From NCBI GenBank assembly GCA_029858965.1, contig JAOUDZ010000007.1, positions 36,193 through 100,192 of the forward strand: 64,000 nt of DNA, given 5' to 3'. Below the pieces are notes generated by a model. It made no database searches. It was not told where the DNA came from and saw nothing but the letters and a program-made list of their open reading frames with translations. The translations under genes and the position numbers were made by a program. This DNA comes from Cyclobacteriaceae bacterium (GTDB lineage: Bacteria > Bacteroidota > Bacteroidia > Cytophagales > Cyclobacteriaceae). Within the stretch, counting starts at the first letter, position 1. Each line of letters starts with the position of its first letter. Below are positions 52,861 to 62,428 of the stretch, piece by piece.

Positions 52861-55800
52861 TCAGGACTTCTTGCCCCAGCCACCTCCACCTGGCGTCTTA
52901 ATGACGAATCGGTCTCCTGGATTGACTTGCAGGCCATCAACACCCTTCAGTTTTACTTTCTTTTTATTGCTACGCACAATAAATTGTTCTCCCCGCTTAC
53001 CCGGCTGGCCCCCTTTCATACCATATGGGGCAGCAAGGCGATGTTGCGAAAGGATGTTTACTTCCAGCAATGCTTTAAAATAGAACTGCCTAATGATACC
53101 ATTCCCGCCACTCCATTGACCACTACCTCCTGATCCTTTCCGTATTTCGAATTTGTCAAGCCTGACCGGATATCTAAATTCAAGGATTTCCGGATCAGTG
53201 ATGCGCGTATTGGTCATGTGCTGGTGGACGGCATCAGCTCCATTAAATCCAGGACCGGCACCTACGCCACCACAGATAGTTTCATAATAGGCAAATGTCT
53301 CATTGCCAAAAAGAAGGTTATTCATCGTTCCCTGGCTGCATGCGGCGAGATTGAAGGCTTTCAGCAGTGTATCTGTTAGACGTTGGCTTATTTCTGTATT
53401 CCCAGATGCTACAGCTGGTGACCGATTGTTGTTGTTTGAAAATGAAGGATTAAGCATTCCCGTTGGAATAACGAGTTTGATATGTTGCAGTAAACCTTCA
53501 TTAAGCGGCACCTGCTCATCGGTCAGCAGACGAAGTACGTAGAGGACAACACTGTTCACTATAGCTTTTGTAGCATTGAGATTTCCTGCATGAACAGGCG
53601 CCGATCCTTTGAAATCAATACGAAGAATTTGTTTCTTTTTGGTTATTGTAACTTTGAGTTTGGAACCATCATCAAGGAATTCTTGTGCTCTATATGTTCC
53701 CGACAGCTTCTTTATTTTCTTCAACATCAAATCGGACGCATATTTACGAAGCATGCGCATGTAGCGGCGAACTTCTTCCGGGCCGAATTTTAGGCATAGC
53801 GCTCGCGTTGCTTCGGCACCCAACATCACCGACGCCAATGCACCATTTATGTCTGCCAGATTCTCTTGAAGTGATCTTGTTGGATAAGGTGCGGCAGTTA
53901 GTAAGCCCTTAATTTTTCCCCATTGCGGAATACCGTGTTTAACCAGGAAGGTAGGTGAAATCACTACACCCTCTTCTTCCAGTGAACTTGCATTGGCCGG
54001 CATTGATCCGGGGGTTTTCCCTCCGATTTCAGCGTGGTGGGCACGATTTGCAATGAAGGCAAAGAGTTGCTTTTTGAAAAATACTGGTTTGATCAAGGTA
54101 ATATCGGGAAGGTGTGAACCACCGAATGCGGGATGATTTGTAATAATGACATCGCCCTCTATCATTTTAATGCGCTTCATCACGGCGCGCACGCATACAC
54201 CCATGCTCCCAAGATGGACGGGAATGTGCGGGGCATTAACCACTAAATTCCCTTTTACATCAAGCAAAGCACAGGAGAAATCCAACCGCTCCTTAACATT
54301 TACTGAAAAGGATGTGCGTTGCAATAGCGCTCCCATCTCCTCAGCAATTGCTGTAAAACGGTTCGTGAAAAGTTCAAGTTTGGCTGCTTCCGTTGTATTC
54401 TTTTTCACTTCATGGACGCTAACTTGACTGATACTTGCATTTTGTTTTTCGTCAAGTCGAAATCGCCAGCCATCTTCTATCAAGACAGTCGAATTATTAC
54501 TAAGGACAAGTGCGGGTCCCTTGATTTGGGCGCCAGCAAGCAGGTTCTCCCATTTAAAGACCGGGCATTTCTTCCAGAGACCTGAAAGATAGATTTCTTT
54601 TAACTTCTCCGGTGTTGGAGCGTATGACTTCTTTTTCACAGCGACTCCAATCTCCTTTTGTTTGGCTGCGGTAACAATCATTCTAATAGACTCAACCTCA
54701 ATGTCTAGTTCACCGAGCCAATGACCATAAACTTTTTTGTATCGATTGATGAAATACTTTTTGACTTCAAATTTGTTGGTGTATTCAATGTCCAAGGATG
54801 TTTCCTGACCTTTCAAACGGAGAAATATCAGTCGGCTTTTTATCATGATATGATTACTGTCTTTACTGTCCTTTTCCAGCTCATCCAATGCTGCTTCGTA
54901 TAATGCTTGATAATCGGTGTCCAGTTGATGAAGTATATCCGAAAGGTTTTTCAGTATTTGTTTTTCTTTTACACTCTCTCGCTGGGCGCTACCGATTCCG
55001 TATGCACTCAAGAGTCCAGCGTCATAGGGGATGATAATTTGATTAATACCAAGCAATGCAGCCAATGCGCATGCATGCTGGCCCCCGGCGCCCCCAAAGC
55101 AGAGTAAAGCGTAGTCCGTTGGATCATGTCCCTGTTGGATCGAAATCCTCCGTATTGCTTCTGCCATCTTTTCATTGGCAATTGCAATGAAAGACTCCAT
55201 GATTTCTTCCTTGCGTACTTTCTTGTCTTTTTCTTTGCTGAATGTAAGAATCAATTCTGCCAGCGACGTTTCAGCGTGCTTGCGGTAAATTGGGATGGGG
55301 AAATTCCTATCATCCAGTCTTCCCAGCAGCAAGTTCACATCCGTAATGGTGAGTGGTCCGTTTTCACCGTAGCAAGCCGGGCCTGGTGAAGCGCCTGCAC
55401 TGCGCGGACCAACAGTTAACCGATAACCATCGAAGCTGCAGATTGATCCACCCCCTGCCGCGATGGTCTCAATGGCCAGGGATGGGGACAATATTTTCAA
55501 GTCACCTACCCTGCAATCAAAGCGATATTCCGGCCTTCCATGACAACGCGACACATCCGTGCTGGTGCCGCCCATATCAAACGTAATTATGTTATCAATC
55601 CCTGATTCTTTGGCTTTTGCCAAAGCACCAATGACGCCACCAGCTGGGCCACTAAGCAGACTATCTTTTGGCCTGAAGTCCTCAGCCGGCAGAAGTCCTC
55701 CCGCACTCGACATTACCTTTATGTTTGAGAAAGCTAATCCGGATTGTATTGTTGAAATGTATTGGTCAACAATTGGCTCCAGATAGCCATTAACAATAGC

Positions 55801-56619
55801 GGTCTCTGCGCGAGGTAGAATCTTGATCTGTGATGAGAGTTGATGTGAAAGCGAAACATACCGCAATCCTGTATTCTGAATTGCGCGACCTATGAGATTT
55901 TCGTGAACCGGATTTCTATAACTGTTTAGGAATGCGATGGCAACGGAATCTATTTTTTTGGTCTTAAGAGCCATCGTGATACGATTGATTTCATCCTCAC
56001 GCAAGGGACACAGTACCAACCCATTTGATTCGATGCGTTCATCTACTTCTAAAACCAAACTGTAAAGCGGAATCTTTTTCGCGATCGACAATGCAAAAAT
56101 ATTTTGGCGCTGTTGATCGCCGATACGAACCAAATCTTTGAATCCCTTCGTAACTAGGAATGCGGTCTTTGCGCCTTTCCTTTCCAGCAAGGCATTTGTG
56201 CCGCGGGTAGACCCGAGCCTCATCTCCATGGCAGGAAAATTTTGAGTGAGTCCAGTTTCAGTCAGCAGCCGCGCAGCAAAAACAGGAACTTCTTCGCGCG
56301 TTGAAATTTCTATCACTTCTAAGCCGGTTTTCCTGGAGAAGGCTTTGTCCAGCATGATCTCATTCAACGAAGGATTAAAAGCTGTAATAGTGCGTGTCTC
56401 ATCACCTATGCTAATCATGAACCCGTTCAGGAAATTAGCAGACAGGTGTATGGGCAATTCGACTTTTAGTTTTTCTCCAGAAAGCGAAATAACCTTTGCA
56501 CGCAATATGCCGCTGCTCAATACCTTCAATCGCGTTAGATTACCGCCCGGGCTTATGGCGATACAATCCGTAAATGTTCCACCGGTGTCAACCCAGATTT
56601 TCCAGCGCAACGAATTCAT
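52861..56619 (-). CDS. ATP-dependent 5-oxoprolinase (fused hydantoinase A and B)
   Basis: 1252 residues, the single-chain eukaryote-like form. The HyuA part (about 1-700) has DTGGTFTDC (ATP phosphate loop), FDMGGTSTDV and GGGSICSFDG; the HyuB part (about 730-1252) includes NVKERLDFSCALLD, NHPAFGGSHLPDITL and the C-terminal GGGGWGKKS. The enzyme uses ATP to open 5-oxoproline to glutamate and recycles pyroglutamate. An unassigned relative acting on hydantoins or acetophenone-like rings is possible. It lies downstream of the LysE, ATP-grasp and DinB genes on the same strand, 41 bases from the LysE stop. Confidence 0.9.
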   Translation of the reverse strand: MNSLRWKIWVDTGGTFTDCIAISPGGNLTRLKVLSSGILRAKVISLSGEKLKVELPIHLSANFLNGFMISIGDETRTITAFNPSLNEIMLDKAFSRKTGLEVIEISTREEVPVFAARLLTETGLTQNFPAMEMRLGSTRGTNALLERKGAKTAFLVTKGFKDLVRIGDQQRQNIFALSIAKKIPLYSLVLEVDERIESNGLVLCPLREDEINRITMALKTKKIDSVAIAFLNSYRNPVHENLIGRAIQNTGLRYVSLSHQLSSQIKILPRAETAIVNGYLEPIVDQYISTIQSGLAFSNIKVMSSAGGLLPAEDFRPKDSLLSGPAGGVIGALAKAKESGIDNIITFDMGGTSTDVSRCHGRPEYRFDCRVGDLKILSPSLAIETIAAGGGSICSFDGYRLTVGPRSAGASPGPACYGENGPLTITDVNLLLGRLDDRNFPIPIYRKHAETSLAELILTFSKEKDKKVRKEEIMESFIAIANEKMAEAIRRISIQQGHDPTDYALLCFGGAGGQHACALAALLGINQIIIPYDAGLLSAYGIGSAQRESVKEKQILKNLSDILHQLDTDYQALYEAALDELEKDSKDSNHIMIKSRLIFLRLKGQETSLDIEYTNKFEVKKYFINRYKKVYGHWLGELDIEVESIRMIVTAAKQKEIGVAVKKKSYAPTPEKLKEIYLSGLWKKCPVFKWENLLAGAQIKGPALVLSNNSTVLIEDGWRFRLDEKQNASISQVSVHEVKKNTTEAAKLELFTNRFTAIAEEMGALLQRTSFSVNVKERLDFSCALLDVKGNLVVNAPHIPVHLGSMGVCVRAVMKRIKMIEGDVIITNHPAFGGSHLPDITLIKPVFFKKQLFAFIANRAHHAEIGGKTPGSMPANASSLEEEGVVISPTFLVKHGIPQWGKIKGLLTAAPYPTRSLQENLADINGALASVMLGAEATRALCLKFGPEEVRRYMRMLRKYASDLMLKKIKKLSGTYRAQEFLDDGSKLKVTITKKKQILRIDFKGSAPVHAGNLNATKAIVNSVVLYVLRLLTDEQVPLNEGLLQHIKLVIPTGMLNPSFSNNNNRSPAVASGNTEISQRLTDTLLKAFNLAACSQGTMNNLLFGNETFAYYETICGGVGAGPGFNGADAVHQHMTNTRITDPEILEFRYPVRLDKFEIRKGSGGSGQWSGGNGIIRQFYFKALLEVNILSQHRLAAPYGMKGGQPGKRGEQFIVRSNKKKVKLKGVDGLQVNPGDRFVIKTPGGGGWGKKS

Positions 56620-56660
56620 GGCTTTTGTTTTTGGATTGATTCAGGAGTGGCATAATACAA

Positions 56661-57272
56661 TTATAGAAAATACTGTATGAAAGCATAGAGGCCCAAAGCG
56701 AGCATTATGATCCCTGGTATTCTTTTTAGTATGATGCTCTGTTGAAATCCGGAAGCAACTTTTTTGGCAAGATAGGCAAGCAGAATAAATAAGGTTAGCG
56801 TTCCTATGGACACACCAAAAAGATATCCCTGAAGGCCGAAGGTGGTTGTCAGATTAATCCATTGCTGACTATTGAGGTACGCTGTTGTACCTACCCAAAA
56901 GGGTAATGCGAGGGGGTTCAAGATTCCAAGGAGGAGCCCGCGTCTGAAACCACTATTATTAAATTTCTCCGCGAATTTTGATGTTTTCCTTATTGACCAT
57001 AAATTAATTATTCCCAGCAGGGTCATTACTATAGCTGTGATTAGTTGAGCATTTTCAGCAATCAATGGCGACGATGTGATGAGTTGTTCAAACTTGACTG
57101 CCAACCAGGCATATGGGTATTCGATGATGGCAGCAGCAAGACCAAAGCGCCACGCAATTTTTATTTTGTTTTCAATACCAAGTTGAAGAATAGTAAGGTT
57201 TAATGTTCCTGGGGGTATGGTGCCGACGAAACTAAAAAAGAAAGCAACAGAAAAATTTAGCAGTACAATCAT
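56661..57272 (-). CDS. LysE-family amino-acid exporter
   Basis: 203 residues, six membrane segments, starting FSVAFFFSFVGTIPPGTLN, the LysE/RhtB N-terminal signature (PPGP-like here GTIPPGTLN). The GxxNPLALPFW block (GILNPLALPFWVGT) in the middle marks the family. It pumps amino acids or small metabolites out of the cytosol. Its start ATG overlaps closely with the upstream ATP-grasp stop (one base apart), which argues for co-translation. Confidence 0.9.
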   Translation of the reverse strand: MIVLLNFSVAFFFSFVGTIPPGTLNLTILQLGIENKIKIAWRFGLAAAIIEYPYAWLAVKFEQLITSSPLIAENAQLITAIVMTLLGIINLWSIRKTSKFAEKFNNSGFRRGLLLGILNPLALPFWVGTTAYLNSQQWINLTTTFGLQGYLFGVSIGTLTLFILLAYLAKKVASGFQQSIILKRIPGIIMLALGLYAFIQYFL

Positions 57273-57273
57273 G

Positions 57274-58314
57274 TTACTTCAGCGCAGCTTTGAATCTCCG
57301 ATAGTAACGAACAGCCTCCATGAACGGCATGTATGCCACACCGAGTCTCGAGTTTTCACGGGCGATAATAAATATATCGTTCCAATGTTTAAAAAGGACA
57401 GAAAGAGCCCTGTGCAAAGTGTAACCGGGCTGATAAATATGTCCTGGTTCTGCCCCACATCCATTCAACTCCATAATTTTTATATTTCCATTGTACAAGT
57501 CGTGGAGACTAGCGCAACGCAGATCAAATCTTCCAAAATAGAAGCCTTCAACATGTTTGCTGATATGATCGAATGTTTCCGAAAGTTTGGGGTTAATCAA
57601 GTGGCTTCCATCCAGAAATTTTGTTCCTAAGCAATGGTTTCCGATGGAAATTAATTCAAGTTTTTCACCTGCTCCCAGAATTTCATTTAAGCGATCACAA
57701 TAAATTTCTTTTAGGTTCTGCCACTGCAGTTTTGCCCTGTCCTTTTTTAGAATAAGATTTTGCAATGAAGATTTTCCATCCCCAACAACGGTGAGCATTT
57801 CCTTTATCACAATAGAGGTCACGCTTCCTTTTTTGTTTGTTGGCAGGCGTGCATAAAAAATTCCAAACTCAAGTGGTAAGTTGACAAGTTCTTGTATTAG
57901 GAAATCAGCCTTGGTTTTAGAAAGGTACACTTCAATATCCGCTTCCGTTTCAATTTTGGCCACCATAAATCCCCGTTCCCCCAAATCGGGCTTGAATATT
58001 ACCGGCAATTGAAAGCCTTGCTCCTGTATTTTTCTGATGATTTCGTCTTTTGTGGCGGGCATTGAAATCAAGATGGTATTTGGCAGATATCGTTCGGGGA
58101 TTTTTTTTAAAACCTCATATTTAGATTCCCCAAACATACCTCCCATCGCTATACCCGGGTTTGATGCTGAGAAGAAAACCAGGGACCTGGCACGTAGTGA
58201 CAGCCACATGTAGTAAATGAAAACGGGTAACTGAATAATACCGAACGGCCAATATTCCCAACGCCTAAGTTTTATAATAAAGTTACTGTGGATGAATTTC
58301 TCACCAAAAGACAT
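57274..58314 (-). CDS. ATP-grasp ligase-like protein (D-Ala-D-Ala-ligase-fold), membrane-associated
   Basis: 346 residues from the ATG 58312-58314. A hydrophobic stretch near the N-terminus (WPFGIIQLPVFIYYMWLSLRA) suggests membrane association. The ATP-grasp fold then follows: an ATP-binding strand VIFKPDLGERGFMVAKI (about 106-122), FLIQELVNLPLEFG, and the Mg2+/substrate loop GRFDLRC ... IKIMELNGCGAEPGHIY near 270-297 with the conserved Asp and Asn. Such enzymes join a carboxylate to an amine. The substrates are unknown; the exporter next door suggests the product leaves the cell (inference). Confidence 0.8.
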   Translation of the reverse strand: MSFGEKFIHSNFIIKLRRWEYWPFGIIQLPVFIYYMWLSLRARSLVFFSASNPGIAMGGMFGESKYEVLKKIPERYLPNTILISMPATKDEIIRKIQEQGFQLPVIFKPDLGERGFMVAKIETEADIEVYLSKTKADFLIQELVNLPLEFGIFYARLPTNKKGSVTSIVIKEMLTVVGDGKSSLQNLILKKDRAKLQWQNLKEIYCDRLNEILGAGEKLELISIGNHCLGTKFLDGSHLINPKLSETFDHISKHVEGFYFGRFDLRCASLHDLYNGNIKIMELNGCGAEPGHIYQPGYTLHRALSVLFKHWNDIFIIARENSRLGVAYMPFMEAVRYYRRFKAALK

Positions 58315-58334
58315 TCCCAAAGTGATTTCGACAA

Positions 58335-58853
58335 TTAGTGAGACATTGGAACCGTTGTTTCCCTGTAACGAATTGTTGAAGCGGCTATTCCAAAATCAGG
58401 AGCAAGTTTTATATATGGTGCAATCTCCCTGACGCCAATCTTCATGATAGCCATGTGATGTACAGCATGTTCAATATTATAAACCAATTCGCGGGTTGCT
58501 GTTGTTTCTATGGTCTGGAAATCATCTTTGTCTAAATCATAACCTACTTCAAGATGCAAGGGTCTATCAGACAGGGTACAGACAAAGTTTTTGATTTGAT
58601 CAATTGTCGCGAGGGCGATAAACTTGTCGGTCTCTATCAACTTATTGTGTGCGCGCTTGTCGTAATTTATGATTCCCCTACTAAAGCCATTTTCAAGACA
58701 TATGAAAAATTCCAACGTGTGACGCAGGTGCTGGCCGATCGTAGATTTACTCAGCGTTTCGGCCGGCTTGACGTAGTCCTTCTCAAGTATCTGAGTAACC
58801 AGATCTGTGAGTTGCTCCAATATGTTCGAACATGCCCGGTCTAATTGCATCAT
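58335..58853 (-). CDS. DinB-family protein (four-helix metal hydrolase-like)
   Basis: 172 residues with the DinB/YfiT-like metal triad: H in TIGQHLRHTLEFF near 47 and the HAVHHMAIMK motif near 127. The fold resembles bacillithiol/mycothiol S-transferases and maleylpyruvate isomerases, which are thiol-dependent enzymes, but many members have no known role. It starts the co-directional run DinB, ATP-grasp, LysE, oxoprolinase, 20 bases before the ATP-grasp ATG. Confidence 0.85.
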   Translation of the reverse strand: MMQLDRACSNILEQLTDLVTQILEKDYVKPAETLSKSTIGQHLRHTLEFFICLENGFSRGIINYDKRAHNKLIETDKFIALATIDQIKNFVCTLSDRPLHLEVGYDLDKDDFQTIETTATRELVYNIEHAVHHMAIMKIGVREIAPYIKLAPDFGIAASTIRYRETTVPMSH

Positions 58854-58907
58854 TGCGTAATATTTTTCGAATTTAACGCAAAAGAAGCCATTTTCAAGTT
58901 CTGGGAA

Positions 58908-59366
58908 TTACTGTAAAATTCTTTTCCAGTTAAGGTCACCTGCTTCCTTTAGTCTTTTCTCGTTTTTTTTCCAGTCCTTCAGTGTATTGTTGCCCCAGAA
59001 GTTATAAAATAAGTAGAGCTTACCATCCAGGATTGTATAGGTTTCCGGGTCGACCTTCACTTTTTCGCCAGACTCTCCCATAGCGTAAGCGCACCATCCT
59101 CCGTACGCCGGCTCGTATTGGCCGGGCGCAGCTTTGAATTTAGCAAGATTAGCCTGGGAGGCAAATTGATAGGTGATTCCATTATAGACCATGGTGATAT
59201 TCTCCTTTCCTGCAATGGGGCTCCGCTCAAAGTAACTAACAGGATCATATCCTTCCATGGCCATATTATTCTTGATATTGTAGTGTTTTTTCCGGATTTC
59301 AGTGCCCTGGCAAAATGCATACCCGATAGTTATTACTAGAATTGCAAAACTTAGCGATGGTCTCAT
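58908..59366 (-). CDS. Exported YHS-domain protein
   Basis: 152 residues from ATG 59364-59366, signal peptide MRPSLSFAILVITIGYAFC. The mature part contains a YHS-like domain (MAMEGYDPVSYFERSPI ... YGGWCAYAMG), a small fold often found in proteins that bind copper or other transition metals. One cysteine (in YGGWCAY) and no other obvious ligands. Commonly found next to copper or cytochrome genes elsewhere; here neighbours give no such hint. Its true start is well inside a longer open frame that would overlap the divergent DUF3500 gene. Confidence 0.85.
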   Translation of the reverse strand: MRPSLSFAILVITIGYAFCQGTEIRKKHYNIKNNMAMEGYDPVSYFERSPIAGKENITMVYNGITYQFASQANLAKFKAAPGQYEPAYGGWCAYAMGESGEKVKVDPETYTILDGKLYLFYNFWGNNTLKDWKKNEKRLKEAGDLNWKRILQ

Positions 59367-59495
59367 AATGCTGTTTATAAGGAAAGGATACAAATATGGG
59401 TTATATTGAATTTCGATATTGTCGGGGGCTTTACAAATCATCAATTGACTTTTGCAATCTTCAAATAAATCAATCCAATTTAATATGATTCGCTC

Positions 59496-60506
59496 ATGAA
59501 AATCTGCGCTGCTCTTTTCATAATGCTGAGCGCTAATACGCTTGCGCAAAAGGCCAATTTGGTGCGAACAGCCAATACTTTCTTATCGTCTCTTCCGACA
59601 GACCTAAGGGCAAAAGCCCAATATGAACTTTCTGATGATGAGCGATTAAACTGGCATTATATACCAAAAGAGAGGAACGGTGTGCCGCTGCGCGAACTCA
59701 ATACAGTGCAGCGTAATGCGGCGTTGGACCTCCTAAGATCTTCGTTAAGTTTACAGGGCTTTCAGAAGGCAACGGCAATAATGGCATTGGAAAACGTCCT
59801 GATTGAGGTTGAAAACCGGGGACCCAATGATACATTCCGGGATCCCTTAAACTACTATTTTACCATATTTGGTAACCCTTCAAAAGACTCTCCTTGGGGT
59901 TGGAGGTTTGAGGGGCACCATATCGCATTGAATTTCTCTTCCAGCAACAACCGGATTGAGTCGTCTACACCGTCCTTTTTTGGGTCTAATCCGGGGATTG
60001 TGCTACAGGGAAAAGAGAAAGGCAAGCAGGTACTAAAAGAGGAGACCGAATTGGGGCATAAGCTTGTAAACGCGCTGACAGCAAAGCAATTAGAGACCGC
60101 ATTGATTTCGGAAACACCCCTTCCGGAAATCGTGTCCGCTAATAGCCGCAAAGCAATGCCTTTGAACCCTGGTGGACTGTCCTACGCGGCAATGACCGAT
60201 CAGCAAAAAGACATGCTAATGAAACTTCTGGAAGTATATGTCCAGAATTATGAATTGGGCTTTTCTCACAAGTTGATGGAAAAAATTCAAAAGGCTGGGA
60301 TTGAAAAACTAAGTTTTGCCTGGGCAGGGAGTCTGAAGGCTGGTGAAGGTCACTATTACAGGATTCAAGGGCCAATGCTTTTAATAGAATTGGACAATAC
60401 GCAGAACAATGCCAATCACGTCCATTCCGTCGTACGAGATCTTACGAATGATTTTGGGGAAGATATTTTGCGGGAGCATTATGAAAAGGAGCACACTAAA
60501 AAATGA
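59496..60506 (+). CDS. DUF3500-family exported protein
   Basis: 336 residues, signal peptide MKICAALFIMLSANTLAQ. The DUF3500 hallmark is seen in WHYIPKERNGVPLRELN and NYYFTIFGNPSKDSPWGWR, followed by FEGHHIALNFSS and a C-terminal YRIQGPMLLIELDNTQNNANHVHSV. The His/Asp-rich conserved positions could hold a metal, but the family has no assigned reaction. Divergent from the YHS gene, followed 43 bases later by the stop of a glycosyltransferase on the other strand. Confidence 0.9.
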   Translation: MKICAALFIMLSANTLAQKANLVRTANTFLSSLPTDLRAKAQYELSDDERLNWHYIPKERNGVPLRELNTVQRNAALDLLRSSLSLQGFQKATAIMALENVLIEVENRGPNDTFRDPLNYYFTIFGNPSKDSPWGWRFEGHHIALNFSSSNNRIESSTPSFFGSNPGIVLQGKEKGKQVLKEETELGHKLVNALTAKQLETALISETPLPEIVSANSRKAMPLNPGGLSYAAMTDQQKDMLMKLLEVYVQNYELGFSHKLMEKIQKAGIEKLSFAWAGSLKAGEGHYYRIQGPMLLIELDNTQNNANHVHSVVRDLTNDFGEDILREHYEKEHTKK

Positions 60507-60549
60507 TCACATCAGCTGCTGTTGATGAATAAACTTGGGTCAATCTACT

Positions 60550-61599
60550 TCAAACGCTAGAGAGCATAGCTGGTGAATCGAATCCTGAAGACAGGTTCTT
60601 ATCTGCAAACACAGTTTCAAGAATGCTCTTTGTGCGATGATCATAAGTATGATGATGCAAAAAATGTTCATACTGAACCTCCGCCATTTCATGGCGCAGC
60701 ATTGGTTTGTCCAAATAGAACTTAATAAGGTCTATAGCTTCATCAATCCCTCTAAAAGTAAATTTTGCTGGATCAACTTTCGAATACTCATGGACGGAAG
60801 ATCGGTAATCGCAGATCTGGAAAGCACCGATTCCCGCAATTTCAAAAAACTTACAATTTACTGATTCAATCTCTGCATAGTGAAAATTGTTGAATACGAT
60901 TTTTGAGCCGAAGAGCAGCTTTGCTTTTCTCTCACCCAAAATCCATTCATTGCGGAAATATTTATCAAGTTCGGGCAGCGAAAATCGCCTGTCTTTTTTA
61001 CCGAATAAGGTAACACGAATTCCGGAATCAATTAATTTTTTGATTATTTTACTCCTATACGGGTATTGATGTCCAAAAGTCAATACGTCGATATTTGTTT
61101 CTTGTTCAAGTTCAGTCCTATCTACTGTTGGTCTTAGGTGTACACGCGGATTAAATGCTTCAGCCAAGTATTTTACATTTAATCCCATCTTTTGTTTCAT
61201 GAAACTAAGTATGTATGGATCCTTCGTAAAAAAGTAATCATATGGAGAAGCGAATATTTGTTGATGTTCGAATGTTGTCAGCGCGTCGGGGTTAATCTGA
61301 ATAATCGGAGTATGTGGCTGTTCTTTTTTGATAGCTTTAATGCAAATAGGATTAATAAAACGATAAGTTCCAACGACCAAATCAGCTTTAATATCAATTA
61401 CTTTTTTTGCTAACTTTTGAAATATGTGTTCATCATATATTTTGAAATATTTAATGGCATGATAGTTAATAGAATACTTTACAGGTATAACTGCTGTTAA
61501 ATCAACAATTGAAACTTGATGGCCTAGAAACCGAAATGAATCGGCCAAATGATATTCTAAGGTATCAAAGCTTTTACTTCCTATTATAACCACTTTCAT
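60550..61599 (-). CDS. CgeB-like glycosyltransferase
   Basis: 349 residues of the GT-B fold family seen in spore maturation protein CgeB and capsule/LPS glycosyltransferases. N-terminal strand KVVIIGSKSFDTLEYHLADS. The C-terminal donor-binding domain contains VFNNFHYAEIESVNCKFFE with the acidic Glu-x7-Glu-like pair, and IGAFQICDYRSSV. Donor sugar and acceptor are not readable. It is noticeably AT-rich and stands next to an 830-base empty AT-rich region, so horizontal acquisition or a lost polysaccharide cluster is possible. Confidence 0.8.
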   Translation of the reverse strand: MKVVIIGSKSFDTLEYHLADSFRFLGHQVSIVDLTAVIPVKYSINYHAIKYFKIYDEHIFQKLAKKVIDIKADLVVGTYRFINPICIKAIKKEQPHTPIIQINPDALTTFEHQQIFASPYDYFFTKDPYILSFMKQKMGLNVKYLAEAFNPRVHLRPTVDRTELEQETNIDVLTFGHQYPYRSKIIKKLIDSGIRVTLFGKKDRRFSLPELDKYFRNEWILGERKAKLLFGSKIVFNNFHYAEIESVNCKFFEIAGIGAFQICDYRSSVHEYSKVDPAKFTFRGIDEAIDLIKFYLDKPMLRHEMAEVQYEHFLHHHTYDHRTKSILETVFADKNLSSGFDSPAMLSSV

Positions 61600-62428
61600 G
61601 TTTCTCTGAGATATGTTCCATCCTCTAAAATATCAATACCTAACCAAAAAGATAGAGATACTCCAAGAATGGGGAACCACATTTATTGCAACCCTTGCTC
61701 AAAAATAGTTAATTTAGAACGATATTCTTGCCTGCCTACCATACCTTAAATTGAACTAGGGATCTCACCACACAATCGAAAAAATAATAACCGGAGACAG
61801 CAAGGATTATAAAAGAAGGATTACGATTGTCTAAACACTTGGAGAGAATGAAAACCAGATTATACTAGCTATAAATGATGCGATCCAGAAAATCAATAAT
61901 ATGCGTAACCTCCTTAACGTACGGGTAGCCGATGCCTGATCATCCTGTGTTGTAGAATCTTTGAAGGGGTGGTAAGGATCTTCCATAACAACAAATACGA
62001 TAACCAATGCTCTGAGTTAATATCTGGAGAGTGGTTATCGAAAAAAAGTTTAGATAAAGAACATAAATCCCGCAATAAGGGTGACAAATTTTAGTATAGT
62101 ATGTGAGCAGTAATCTTGTTAACCTGGGTGTCTGTCTTTTGAGACAAGAATGGGGTTCAACTTGAAACAAAGAATCGGGCATTCTTAGCGAAACCACCAA
62201 TCGATTACCTTTCCGTGTGATTTCCTTTATTTTGGTAGTCTCTGATCTAAAATTGTGTAATTGATGAACCTAAATCAGAAAGTTTTCGTATGTAGTCTAC
62301 ACAGCCGGTTGCTGAAAAAAAGGCACAAAGTAGACCTGGCAAACTGACAAAACTTCTTTTCAGACCCTTTTTGCCCGATTTTTGTTTATTCTGATATTGA
62401 TTAACAGTTATTAAATATATTGTGTCGT
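61600..62428. other. AT-rich interval with only one candidate small ORF
   Basis: About 830 bases without a clear gene. Inside it, a 51-codon minus-strand ORF (61831-61986) is the only plausible coding stretch. No direct repeats at the ends, tRNA, transposase remnant or strong hairpin were seen. It may be a decayed part of the neighbouring glycosyltransferase locus, or regulatory. Confidence 0.4.
61831..61986 (-). CDS. Candidate small membrane protein (51 aa)
   Basis: ATG 61984-61986 gives a product starting MEDPYHPFKDSTTQDDQASA and ending WFSFSPSV. The second half is a single membrane segment (RLRILLIFWIASFIASIIW) preceded by Arg residues, so a cytoplasmic acidic tail and a membrane anchor with positive-inside topology are predicted. 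No Shine-Dalgarno and no homologue recognised. It could equally be chance in an AT-rich gap. Confidence 0.35.
   Translation of the reverse strand: MEDPYHPFKDSTTQDDQASATRTLRRLRILLIFWIASFIASIIWFSFSPSV

Noticed and set aside
59367..59549. N-terminal extension of the YHS gene into the divergent gene
   Set aside because: Overlaps the DUF3500 start and precedes a good signal peptide; the internal ATG is better.
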